Shown one piece after another: positions 17,775-25,557 of a DNA stretch of 64,000 nucleotides. Both the position numbers and the translations under genes were made by a program. Where the stretch lies: the NCBI GenBank assembly GCA_964653485.1, contig CAZZFF010000014.1, positions 7,167 through 71,166 on the forward strand, read 5' to 3'. Source of the DNA: CAVQND01 sp964653485. GTDB lineage: Bacteria > Verrucomicrobiota > Verrucomicrobiia > Limisphaerales > UBA8199. The notes beneath the pieces were generated by a model. That model worked only from the letters and a program-made list of their open reading frames with translations, was not told the DNA's origin and ran no database searches. Position 1 is the stretch's first letter. Each line of letters starts with the position of its first letter.

Positions 17775-18731
17775 TCACGCTCCCCGCTCCAGACGCTCCA
17801 CTCCAAGCAGCGCATGTCCGGCCAGGAACTCCTGCGCGCTCATGCGGCGTCCGCCTTCCCGCTGCAGGAGGAGGAGCCTGAGGGCTTGACGCCCGCAAGC
17901 GACGACGATGCCGGCCTTGTCTGCCTGGAGGATTTGGCCCGGGGCGCCCGAGGCCTCGACGACCTCGGCCCGCCAGACCTTGAGCAGCAGGGGTTGGGGC
18001 TGGGAGGGCAGGAAGGTGAAGGCGCCTGGCCAGGGGATGACCGCGCGCACTCGGTTCCATACTGCGGAAGCCGGCTCGGTCCAGGCAATGCGGCCGTCCT
18101 GCTTCTTGAGCTTCGGAGCCCAACTGCTCCCGGTCTCGGGCTGGGGGATTGGAGTGATCGAGCCGGCAACGTATTCGCGGATGGTCCGCGTCAACAGCCT
18201 GGCGCCCATCGCTCCGAGCCGGTCATGCAACGTTTGCGAATCATCTTCCGGCCCGATGGACGTCGCTTCCTGAGCCAGGATGGGACCGGTGTCCAGCCCG
18301 GCATCCATCTTCATGATGGTGACCCCCGTCTGCGCTTCGCCCTTGAGGATGGCCCACTGGATCGGGGCCGCGCCACGGTACTTGGGAAGCAAGGAAGTGT
18401 GGACATTGAGGCAACCGTAACGGGGCAGGTCCAGGATTCTCTGCGGCAGGATTTGCCCGAACGCCGTGACCGCAATCAGATCGGGCCCCAGACGGCCGAG
18501 TTCCTCTGCAAATGCCTCCTCGCGCGCCCGTTCTGGTTGCAGCACGGCCAAGCCCCGCCCCATGGCCATTTCCTTGACGGGGGAGGGGTGCGGTTTCATG
18601 TCCCGCCCCTTGGGCCGGTCAGGTTGCGTGACCACCGCCAAAATGCGGAAATCGGGACTGTCGATCAGGCCCTCCAAGCTGGCGCAGGACAGCTCAGCGG
18701 TTCCCATGAAGATGATTCCCAGAGCGGCCAT
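17775..18731 (-). CDS. fmt: Methionyl-tRNA formyltransferase
   Basis: 318 aa from ATG 18731 (MAALGIIFMGTAE), preceded by AGGAA. The N-terminal Rossmann domain carries TAFGQILP and the formyltransferase signature NVHTSLLPKYRGAAPI with catalytic Asn and His, then GVTIMKMDAGLDTGPIL with the catalytic Asp. The C-terminal OB-like domain (from about residue 205; VRAVIPWPGAFTF) binds tRNA. It formylates initiator Met-tRNA using 10-formyl-THF. The frame is open 26 codons further upstream, but that overlaps the zinc-ribbon gene. Upstream neighbour ends 13 bp away. Confidence 0.95.
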   Translation of the reverse strand: MAALGIIFMGTAELSCASLEGLIDSPDFRILAVVTQPDRPKGRDMKPHPSPVKEMAMGRGLAVLQPERAREEAFAEELGRLGPDLIAVTAFGQILPQRILDLPRYGCLNVHTSLLPKYRGAAPIQWAILKGEAQTGVTIMKMDAGLDTGPILAQEATSIGPEDDSQTLHDRLGAMGARLLTRTIREYVAGSITPIPQPETGSSWAPKLKKQDGRIAWTEPASAVWNRVRAVIPWPGAFTFLPSQPQPLLLKVWRAEVVEASGAPGQILQADKAGIVVACGRQALRLLLLQREGGRRMSAQEFLAGHALLGVERLERGA

Positions 18732-18744
18732 TCGACATTCCTGC

Positions 18745-18984
18745 CTAGCCGTGCCGCAAGCGGCGTCGCGGGGGGGGCATCGGGGCCGCCGGAGGAACCG
18801 TGCGCGCAACTGGCGGACCGGTCACCGTACGCTTGCCCAAAGAAGACCCGCACTCCGAGCAAAGGAATTCGTAAAGTTCACCCGTGGGCAACACGAGCAA
18901 CAGACGCTCGCGCACAGGTTGCGACTTCCGGCACTTGGGACAATAAAGTTCACTCGCCGTAAACTTGCCGAATTGCTGCATCAT
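18745..18984 (-). CDS. Small zinc-ribbon protein
   Basis: 79 aa. CPKC (residues 15-18) and CSEC (about 42-45) form a probable four-cysteine zinc ribbon around LLLVLPTGELYEFL; the tail is Pro/Arg-rich. It sits tightly between the upstream membrane-protein gene (5-bp gap) and fmt (13-bp gap), so it is part of the same operon. Function unknown; such ribbons bind nucleic acid or act as adaptors. Confidence 0.7.
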   Translation of the reverse strand: MMQQFGKFTASELYCPKCRKSQPVRERLLLVLPTGELYEFLCSECGSSLGKRTVTGPPVARTVPPAAPMPPPRRRLRHG

Positions 18985-18989
18985 TCGGG

Positions 18990-19973
18990 CTATTTTGCGT
19001 CCTTGTGGCGCAGTTGGATTTGCTGGATTTCCTGAAAGGGGATCACGACCTCCTCGGAGGCCGGGCCGCGCTGGACCTGCAGATGCAGGTCGTTGGCGGC
19101 TATCCGGCTAATGCGCTGGCCGACGTACTCGCCGCGCGTCGATTTTATGACCAGGACCATGTCCTTCTCCGCATCGCGGCGCACAACTCCGAAAAAGCCG
19201 GAGAACTTTGTCTCGAAGAAGCGGCGGTTGAAGGTGAATTGCCCGCGCTGAAAGGTCGTGGCTGGCGGCAACGATGCCTTTTGGTCCCGCTCGCTGTCCT
19301 GATGGGCCAACTTCAATGCGCTCGGATGCGCCACGCCATCGGCCTGCATCGGGTTGAGTTCGTCGGTTCCTCCCGCCGCCGGGGCCGTCACGGCGGCAGG
19401 CTTGTTCTCTGGCGCCGCCTCGGGCGCCGGCGCTGCGCTCTGCTCCGAGGGCTCTATCCGCGTCTTCATCGAAAGGAAAATAATCGGCCCCGCCACAGGC
19501 AGCACCGCGGCGACTCCGCAGACTAGAGGAACAGGCTGGGCGCGAAAGATCGCAACCTCATAACCGGCATAGACATTGGCTGCGTAAAGGCACAGCAGGA
19601 TCAGCAGTCCAAGCCCGGAGGAACAAATCGCCCCCAGCAAGGATCGGCGGGCCGGCAGTTCCAGACGGGCCGGTTCCTTGATGTTGACCTCGGTTCTCTT
19701 GAGCTTTTCCTGGACAGTCACCTCGATGAATGGCTCGACGAAGGCCTCGAGTTTGGAGTTCCTGGAGAACCGTTTCAGGTCCTCCTGCGAGAAGCTCCCC
19801 CAAGCAACCTTCTTATACTCCCCTTCCGCCACCTTGACTTCCACTCCCTGGTCCGTGGCGGAACTCGGCAGCACCTCCCCCACGAGATCCTGGCCGTCAG
19901 CCAGCTTGTACGTCTCCGCGCGAGCCATCCCACCAACGAGCCCGCACAATAATAAACCGATGATAAAATACAT
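18990..19973 (-). CDS. Membrane protein with SLA1/SHD1-like N-terminal region
   Basis: 327 aa from ATG 19973. A signal sequence (MYFIIGLLLCGLVGGMARA) is followed by a beta-rich segment ETYKLADGQDLVGEV ending in GSFSQEDLKRF, which resembles small SH3-like repeats seen in PVC proteins. Two transmembrane helices lie at about 100-122 and 133-155, then an Ala/Pro/Glu-rich linker and a second beta-rich segment (SGFFGVVRRDAEKDMVLVIK to VVIPFQEIQQIQL). The longer frame to 20321 runs antisense through flgF and its promoter and was not used. It heads the leftward operon ending in folB and is divergent from flgF. Function unknown. Confidence 0.7.
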   Translation of the reverse strand: MYFIIGLLLCGLVGGMARAETYKLADGQDLVGEVLPSSATDQGVEVKVAEGEYKKVAWGSFSQEDLKRFSRNSKLEAFVEPFIEVTVQEKLKRTEVNIKEPARLELPARRSLLGAICSSGLGLLILLCLYAANVYAGYEVAIFRAQPVPLVCGVAAVLPVAGPIIFLSMKTRIEPSEQSAAPAPEAAPENKPAAVTAPAAGGTDELNPMQADGVAHPSALKLAHQDSERDQKASLPPATTFQRGQFTFNRRFFETKFSGFFGVVRRDAEKDMVLVIKSTRGEYVGQRISRIAANDLHLQVQRGPASEEVVIPFQEIQQIQLRHKDAK

Positions 19974-20153
19974 TCTGCGCACAATGGCCCTTCGATACCA
20001 AATCCCATTGTCCAAAGAAAGAAAAAACACAGGGGGCCTTTCTGATCCACCTCCGGGATGACAAGGGAAAAAACGACCGCCGAGTCGGCAGGTCTTGCCG
20101 CCGGACAGGACGTTCGCGTCTGCGGAGGGTGCTAAAGGCGGCGGATCAAGCTG

Positions 20154-20169
20154 TGGCATCCTCATTGCT
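20154..20169 (+). promoter_or_regulatory. Sigma-54-type (-24/-12) promoter for the flg operon
   Basis: TGGCATCCTCATTGCT matches the TGGCAC-N5-TTGCW consensus with exact spacing between GG (-24) and GC (-12). With C20168 as -12 the predicted start is about 20180, only 7 nt before the flgF ATG at 20187, so the mRNA would be nearly leaderless. The same TGGCAT...TGCTT element occurs before fliW. Confidence 0.7.
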
Positions 20170-20186
20170 TGCAAGGCTAACTGCGT

Positions 20187-20942
20187 ATGGATGTCAGCCT
20201 TTACCAAGCCGCCTCGGGGATGAACGCCAGCTCGCGCTGGCAGGAAGTCATCGCCGATAACCTGACATCCTCCCAAATCCCCGGCTTCAAGCGGCAGGAT
20301 GTCTCCTTTAGCGCGATCCAATCCGGTTACGTCGCGCGCCCCCCTGGCGCCTTGCCCGGCCCGGCCCAGCGGTTCCAGATGCCGTTAGCCAACTCGACCG
20401 TCAATTTCAAGGCTGGGGAGCTTCGCAGCACCGGCGTCCCCACCGACTTGGCCATCGAAGGCACCGGCTTTTTCGATGTCCAATTGCCTGACGGCACGCA
20501 CGCTTACACCCGCGACGGCGAGTTCCGTGTGGATACACAGGGCCAACTGGTGAACAAACAAGGCCTCCAGGTTATGGGAGATACCGGACCAGTCCAGTTG
20601 GACCCGCACAGCGCCTCGCCCGTCACCGTGGCGCTCAATGGCGAGATATCCCAGGCCGGCGTTGTCGTGGGCCGGCTCAAACTCGCTGAATTCAAGGACC
20701 CCGCTGCGTTGGTCCAGGCCGGCGGAGGGTGCTTTGTGGTTGGCGACCCCGCCACGCAGCCCGGCACCCCGGCCACAGTCACAGTCCACCAGGGGTTCTT
20801 GGAAAGCAGCAACACCTCCCCGGTCATGGAGATGGGCAACATGATTACCGCCATGCGCTTCTACGAGGCAAACCAGAAAGTCGCGCAAATGGAGGATGAC
20901 CGGATCAACCACTTGATCAGCGATGTGGCCAGCCCAACGTGA
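20187..20942 (+). CDS. flgF: Flagellar proximal rod protein FlgF
   Basis: 251 aa. The N-terminus DVSLYQAASGMNASSRWQEVIADNLTSSQIPGFKRQ is the rod/hook-family amphipathic region, the centre has GTGFFDVQLPDGTHAYTRDGEF, and the C-terminus (QGFLESSNTSPVMEMGNMITAMRFYEANQKV) forms the matching coiled coil. It is shorter at both ends than FlgG-type relatives and has no FlgG-like ANVNTTGFK, so FlgF is preferred, supported by position directly before flgG. It assembles the rod of the flagellar basal body in the periplasm after type III export. It is the first gene after the sigma-54-type promoter. Confidence 0.92.
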   Translation: MDVSLYQAASGMNASSRWQEVIADNLTSSQIPGFKRQDVSFSAIQSGYVARPPGALPGPAQRFQMPLANSTVNFKAGELRSTGVPTDLAIEGTGFFDVQLPDGTHAYTRDGEFRVDTQGQLVNKQGLQVMGDTGPVQLDPHSASPVTVALNGEISQAGVVVGRLKLAEFKDPAALVQAGGGCFVVGDPATQPGTPATVTVHQGFLESSNTSPVMEMGNMITAMRFYEANQKVAQMEDDRINHLISDVASPT

Positions 20943-20995
20943 GACAAATGAGATGGCCTAAGACAAGATAAGTTCCCGCAATCAACCGAACCGCT

Positions 20996-21778
20996 ATGCT
21001 GCGCGCCCTTTATTCTGCCGCCGCCGGGATGGAGTCCCAGCAATTGAACCTGGACGTCATCTCCAACAATCTCGCCAACGTCAACACCACCGGCTTCAAG
21101 AAGAGCAAGATCGAGTTCGAAGACCTGCTCTACCAGACGACGCGCGCCCCGGGCAGCGAGGCGGGGGCCGGAAACCTGCTCCCCACCGGCATCCAAATCG
21201 GCCACGGCTCGCAAGTAGTGGCCACCTCCCGCATCTTCACCAACGGCGAGTTGAGCCAAACAGGCGAGCCTCTTGATATGGCCATCAACGGCGACGGCTT
21301 CTTCCAGGTCACGATGCCTGACGGCACCCTGGCCTACACGCGCGCCGGCTCGTTCAAGACCGCGTCCGACGGCCGCATCATGACCAGCGACGGCCTGCCG
21401 GTCTCCAGCGGGTTCCAGGCGGTGCCGCCTGGCACTACCAACATCACGGTTGATTCCTCAGGCGATGTCACCTACACCACTCCCAGCGGCACCACCACCT
21501 ACCAAGTCCAGCTTAGCCGGTTCCTTAATCCCAACGGCCTCGAGAGTCTTGGCCGTAACCTCTACAAAGAGACCCAGTCCTCCGGCACCCCCGAACTGGG
21601 CACCCCGGGCCAAAACGGCTTCGGCCAACTCGAACAGGGTCAACTCGAACTGTCCAATGTCAAAGTCGTCGAAGAAATGGTCCACCTCATCATGGCTCAG
21701 CGCGCTTATGAGGTCAATTCCAAGGCCGTTCAGGCCGCCGACGAAATGCTGCAGCAGGGCAACAACCTCAAACGCTGA
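20996..21778 (+). CDS. flgG: Flagellar distal rod protein FlgG
   Basis: 260 aa, the normal FlgG length. N-terminus MLRALYSAAAGMESQQLNLD continues with ISNNLANVNTTGFKKSKIEFEDLLYQ, the classic FlgG signature; the centre has GDGFFQVTMPDGTLAYTRAGSF, and the C-terminus QLELSNVKVVEEMVHLIMAQRAYEVNSKAVQAAD closes the coiled coil. It builds the distal rod that crosses the P and L rings encoded downstream. It lies 53 bp after flgF and 9 bp before flgA. Confidence 0.97.
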   Translation: MLRALYSAAAGMESQQLNLDVISNNLANVNTTGFKKSKIEFEDLLYQTTRAPGSEAGAGNLLPTGIQIGHGSQVVATSRIFTNGELSQTGEPLDMAINGDGFFQVTMPDGTLAYTRAGSFKTASDGRIMTSDGLPVSSGFQAVPPGTTNITVDSSGDVTYTTPSGTTTYQVQLSRFLNPNGLESLGRNLYKETQSSGTPELGTPGQNGFGQLEQGQLELSNVKVVEEMVHLIMAQRAYEVNSKAVQAADEMLQQGNNLKR

Positions 21779-21787
21779 TGAGGAGCT

Positions 21788-22567
21788 ATGAATTATCAAG
21801 TTAGCTTCCTCGCCCTGCTTCTGCTCGCCCCCACCCCATCCGCCACTCGGGCCGAGGACCTGCCGGTCTCGCCCGCCGCTGTGCCCGGCGGGACTAACGC
21901 CCCCGCCTCCACCGCGCCACGGCCCCCCCGCCGCCTGGAGGCGGAAGAATTATGCACCCTGCTGGCTGGCGCCCTGAATCAACGGGCGGGAACTGACGGA
22001 GGAGAATGGGAACTTCGTTTGACCCGGTCCTGGGCGCCTCTGAATGTGCCGGACCAACCGCTCAAAGTGGACATCATCGAGCCGGCTCTCAGCCACGTCA
22101 AAGCCACGAGCATCCTGCGTTTTGAATTGCGCGCAGGCGGCCAGTTGCTCGGCTCATGGCAGATGCCCGTCCAGGCCCGGTTATGGCGCGATGTGCTGGT
22201 GACCCACAGTAATCTCCAGCGAGGCTTGCCCCTCAAGGAGGCCCCCCTGGTGCATGAGCGTTGCGACACGCTGGCGCTGCGCGACCCTCTTTGCGACATG
22301 CCCGCCAACGCGGCCGCTTACGAGCTGGCCGAAAGCCTCCCTGCCGGCTCCCCATTGCTGGCCCACTCCCTCCGGCTTCGCCCGGTCGTGGCCCGAGGCC
22401 AGATAGCCGATGCCGTCGTCACCGACGGCGTCATGGTCATTTCACTCAAAGTCGAGGTGCTCGAAGAAGGCGTGCCCGGCCAGATGATCCGTGTCCGCAA
22501 CTATCAATCCCGCCGTGAATTGCGGGGAAAGGTCCAGGATGAACACACCATTGCCATTCCACTGTAG
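21788..22567 (+). CDS. flgA: Flagellar P-ring assembly chaperone FlgA
   Basis: 259 aa. A signal peptide (MNYQVSFLALLLLAPTPSATRA) precedes a variable N-terminal domain and a C-terminal SAF-like domain (about 165-259; LPLKEAPLVHERCDTL, LAESLPAGSPLLAHSLRLRP, GQMIRVRNYQSRRELRGKVQ), the conserved part of FlgA. It is the periplasmic chaperone for FlgI P-ring polymerisation. GAGGAG (21778-21783) precedes the ATG. Its 3' end overlaps the flgH start by 29 bp. Confidence 0.9.
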   Translation: MNYQVSFLALLLLAPTPSATRAEDLPVSPAAVPGGTNAPASTAPRPPRRLEAEELCTLLAGALNQRAGTDGGEWELRLTRSWAPLNVPDQPLKVDIIEPALSHVKATSILRFELRAGGQLLGSWQMPVQARLWRDVLVTHSNLQRGLPLKEAPLVHERCDTLALRDPLCDMPANAAAYELAESLPAGSPLLAHSLRLRPVVARGQIADAVVTDGVMVISLKVEVLEEGVPGQMIRVRNYQSRRELRGKVQDEHTIAIPL

Positions 22568-23204
22568 CCCTACGCACTCAGCCTTCGGACGCCGGATTTT
22601 GGGCCTCTGCTTGGCTGGGGCCTTTTGGTTTGGGGCCGGGAACCTCCGGGGCGATTCATTGTGGCGGGACAGCCAGTCCAACCCCATGTACGCCGACAAA
22701 CGGGCCAGCCGTGTTGGGGACATCGTTACTATCCTGGTCCAGGAAAACACTACCGCCACCACCGCTAACAACACCACCACCACCAAACAATCCAGCGTTG
22801 ATTCCTCCATCGCCAAGCTGCTCTATAGCCCGGCGGGCAGCGGTCTCCTCACCAAAGGCGGCCAACTGCCAGCCTTGAGCTTCTCCGGCAAGAGCGATTT
22901 CAGCGGCGGCGGCAGCATCAACAACGCCCAACAGATCGTCGCCAGTGTGGCCGTCCGCGTCATAGATGTCCTGCCCAATCGGAACCTGATTATCGAGGGC
23001 ACGCGCGCGAGTTCCTTTGCAGACGAACAGCAGACCGTCATTCTGCGCGGCACCATCCGCCGGGACGACATCATGGCCAATAACACCATCTACAGCTACA
23101 ACATCTCGGACGCCACCATCAAGATCATCTCCAAAGGCACCATCACCAACGCCCAGCGCAAAGGCTGGTTCCACCGGCTCTGGGACAAGTTCGCGCCCTT
23201 CTGA
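22539..23204 (+). CDS. flgH: Flagellar L-ring protein FlgH
   Basis: 221 aa from ATG 22539, which has GGGGAAAGG upstream; an earlier start at 22491 would lie deeper in flgA. After the signal region come DSLWRDSQSNPMYADKRASRVGDIVTILVQE, the FSGKSDFSGGGSINN segment and NLIIEGTR...ADEQQTVILRGTIRRDDI, all FlgH hallmarks. It forms the outer-membrane L ring. Unlike most FlgH proteins, no lipobox Cys follows the hydrophobic stretch; the mature N-terminus probably begins near GDSLW after ordinary signal-peptidase cleavage. Confidence 0.93.
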   Translation: MNTPLPFHCSPTHSAFGRRILGLCLAGAFWFGAGNLRGDSLWRDSQSNPMYADKRASRVGDIVTILVQENTTATTANNTTTTKQSSVDSSIAKLLYSPAGSGLLTKGGQLPALSFSGKSDFSGGGSINNAQQIVASVAVRVIDVLPNRNLIIEGTRASSFADEQQTVILRGTIRRDDIMANNTIYSYNISDATIKIISKGTITNAQRKGWFHRLWDKFAPF

Positions 23205-23309
23205 CCTTTGCCCCCGCGGATGAACCTGCCTCCATTCAGAAAAATGCCAACTCGCAATTCAACACGAATCTCGCCTGAAGGAGCCCTTGCTCGTGGCAGG
23301 GATCGTGAA

Positions 23310-24437
23310 ATGTCCGGGTTGGACAACCTCTCGCGCAGCTCCGCCACCTTGTTGCTGGCCACCCTCCTGCTCTTGCCCTGTTTGCAGGCCGCAGGCGCGA
23401 GCGCGCGGATTCGGGACCTCGTCATGATCGCTGGCGCCCGCGACAATCAACTCGTCGGCTACGGCCTTGTAGTGGGATTGGCAGGCGACGGCGACAGAGA
23501 CCCGGCCTATACCCAGCAAACGCTGGCAAACCTCCTCCAACGTTACGGGGTCAACATCGCGGCCTCCACCCTCTCTTCCAAAAACGTGGCCGTCGTGCTG
23601 GTCACCGCGGACATCCCGGCCTTTGTCAAGCCGGGCGCGCGCCTGGATGTGCAAGTGGCATCTATGGGCGACGCCAAATCGCTCCAAGGTGGCGTCTTGC
23701 TCCAGACGCCGCTCTACGGAGCGGACAACGGCGTTTACGCCGTGGCCCAGGGGCCGTTGGCAGTCGGTGGGTTCTCGGCCGGCCCCAGCGGCGCCGGAGG
23801 CGCCAACGTAACCAAGAACCATCCCACCGTCGGCACCATCATCGGCGGCGCCCTGGTCGAACGTGAAATCCAGGCGCACATCGTGCGCGATAAATCCATC
23901 GAATTGCTCCTGCGCGAACCCAGTTTCACTTCGGCCTCACGCCTGGCCGAAGCCGTGAATGAGGTCTTTACCAACTCAGCCCAGGCCGTCGACTCAACCT
24001 CTGTGCATGTGCGCCTGCCCGAGGGGCACGAGGACCAACCGGTGGATTTCATTGCCCGGCTGGAGGCCATTGAGGTCACCCCGGATACAGCCGCCCGCAT
24101 CATCATCAACGAACGTACCGGCACCATCGTCGCCACTTCCACCATCCGCATCTCCAACTGCGCCATCTCCCAGGGCAACCTCACCATCACCGTAGCCAGC
24201 ACCGTGGATGTCTCCCAGCCCAACCCCATGAGCGGCGGCACCACCGTCGCCAAGCCCCGCACCGATCCCAAGGTCAACGAAGCCCAGGCCAAGGTCATCC
24301 TCCTGCCGGAGTTGCCCACTGTCGAAAAGGTCGCTTCCTCCCTCAATGCCCTCGGCGTCACCCCCCGCGACATGATGGCCATCTTTCAGGCCATGAAACA
24401 GGCCGGCGCCTTGCAGGCCGAACTGATTATCCGTTGA
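23310..24437 (+). CDS. flgI: Flagellar P-ring protein FlgI
   Basis: 375 aa. Signal peptide (SSATLLLATLLLLPCLQAAGASA) then the conserved FlgI start ARIRDLVMIAGARDNQLVGYGLVVGL and AGDGDRDPAYTQQTLANLLQRYG. Other marks are FVKPGARLDVQVASMGDAKSLQGGVLLQTPL and the C-terminal LNALGVTPRDMMAIFQAMKQAGALQAELIIR. The ATG at 23310, preceded by CAGGGA, was chosen because the signal peptide begins there; the frame is open from 23208. It forms the periplasmic P ring with FlgA as chaperone. Gap to flgJ is one base. Confidence 0.95.
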   Translation: MSGLDNLSRSSATLLLATLLLLPCLQAAGASARIRDLVMIAGARDNQLVGYGLVVGLAGDGDRDPAYTQQTLANLLQRYGVNIAASTLSSKNVAVVLVTADIPAFVKPGARLDVQVASMGDAKSLQGGVLLQTPLYGADNGVYAVAQGPLAVGGFSAGPSGAGGANVTKNHPTVGTIIGGALVEREIQAHIVRDKSIELLLREPSFTSASRLAEAVNEVFTNSAQAVDSTSVHVRLPEGHEDQPVDFIARLEAIEVTPDTAARIIINERTGTIVATSTIRISNCAISQGNLTITVASTVDVSQPNPMSGGTTVAKPRTDPKVNEAQAKVILLPELPTVEKVASSLNALGVTPRDMMAIFQAMKQAGALQAELIIR

Positions 24438-24438
24438 T

Positions 24439-25044
24439 ATGGACATCACCCCCCTCCAAGCCCCTCATGTGAAGGCCGAGGACATCCCGCTCGACCGCCT
24501 CGCCTCCAACCCGCGCTTGTCCGAACCGGAAAAAATCACCGCCGCCAGCCACGCCTTTGAGGCCCTCCTCCTGCGCCAGGTGTTGCAGGAAGCCCAACGC
24601 CCGGTCTTTCAGTCAAAATATGCCAACGATTCCACCACCCACGGCATCTACCGCGACATGGTGGTCGAGCAACTGGCCGACAGTATCGCCAAATCGAATA
24701 GCCTCGGCCTGGCGCAGAGCCTGGCCAAAGGACTGCAACGCCAATTCCGTCCCCCCTCCTCCGCCGCCGCCACAGGCGGCGAGGCCCATGACCCGATCAC
24801 GCCCGGAACGCCAGCCCCAGCCGGCAGCAACCCCCTCCGGAGCCCCAAAGACGCCGCGGACCATCCGCTCACGCCCCCGGCCCAAACCGCTGGCACCTCG
24901 CCTGCAACCCTTACGCCGGCTGACGCCAAGCTGGTTTCCGGTCCCGCCGCGGCCCGAATATTGAATTCTCCGAAGATGATGGACCTGTCCGACCGCAAAC
25001 TTCAGGTTCCTGTTGCTGTCTCCGCCAAAAACAACGTGCCATGA
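24439..25044 (+). CDS. flgJ: FlgJ-type rod-binding protein without muramidase domain
   Basis: 201 aa. Residues about 25-100 match the N-terminal rod-binding domain of FlgJ (EKITAASHAFEALLLRQVLQEAQ, YRDMVVEQLADSIAKSNSLGLAQSL). The rest is Pro/Ala-rich with no peptidoglycan-hydrolase domain, so this is the short, single-domain form; rod penetration of peptidoglycan would need another enzyme. It acts as rod cap or assembly scaffold in the periplasm. It overlaps flgN by 4 bp. Confidence 0.85.
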   Translation: MDITPLQAPHVKAEDIPLDRLASNPRLSEPEKITAASHAFEALLLRQVLQEAQRPVFQSKYANDSTTHGIYRDMVVEQLADSIAKSNSLGLAQSLAKGLQRQFRPPSSAAATGGEAHDPITPGTPAPAGSNPLRSPKDAADHPLTPPAQTAGTSPATLTPADAKLVSGPAAARILNSPKMMDLSDRKLQVPVAVSAKNNVP

Positions 25045-25532
25045 CTGAACCGCTGAACAATTTTATCGAAAGCTTGCGCGAGGAGCTCAAGCAATTTGGC
25101 GAGCTGCTGGCCCTGCTCGATTTGCAGCGGGACCAAGTCGTGCGCCGCCTCCCCGACGAGTTGCTGGCCACGGTGTCCGCCATCAACACCCAGGGCCAGG
25201 CCATCCAGGCGGCCCGCCGCGAACGCGCCCAGCGCCAGCGGGAATTGGCCCAGTCCCTCGGCCTGGCGGTCGAGGGGCGCGCCGGCGCGCTGATTTCGCA
25301 ACTGCCGCAGCCATACCGTCCCCTGGTCACCGCCTTGATCCAGGAAAACAACCATCTGCTGGCCCGGGTACGGCAGCGCGCGCGCCAGAATCACCTCCTG
25401 CTCAGCCGCGCGGTAGAGATGATGGGCCGGTTCATCAACTCTATCTGCGCGATTGGCGCCCCGCTCTACACCCAGGCCGGCGCGGTGGCGCACGCCACGC
25501 CAGGCTGCGCTCTCTACGATAGCATCGGATAA
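25041..25532 (+). CDS. flgN: FlgN-like flagellar export chaperone
   Basis: 163 aa, almost entirely helical with heptad-like Leu/Gln/Arg patterns (FIESLREELKQFGELLALLDLQRDQVV, REQRQRE-like central region, LVTALIQENNHLLARVRQRARQNHLLLSRAVEMMGRF). This matches the FlgN family, cytoplasmic type III chaperones for the hook-filament junction proteins FlgK and FlgL, which are the next two genes. Sequence conservation in this family is weak, so position carries much of the assignment. Start overlaps flgJ as ATGA. Confidence 0.8.
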   Translation: MTEPLNNFIESLREELKQFGELLALLDLQRDQVVRRLPDELLATVSAINTQGQAIQAARRERAQRQRELAQSLGLAVEGRAGALISQLPQPYRPLVTALIQENNHLLARVRQRARQNHLLLSRAVEMMGRFINSICAIGAPLYTQAGAVAHATPGCALYDSIG

Positions 25533-25557
25533 TCCAGACCCTGCCCCATTATCCATT

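Noticed and set aside
19974..20321. 116-residue N-terminal extension of the SLA1-like membrane protein
   Set aside because: It runs antisense through flgF and its promoter, and a good signal peptide starts at 19973.
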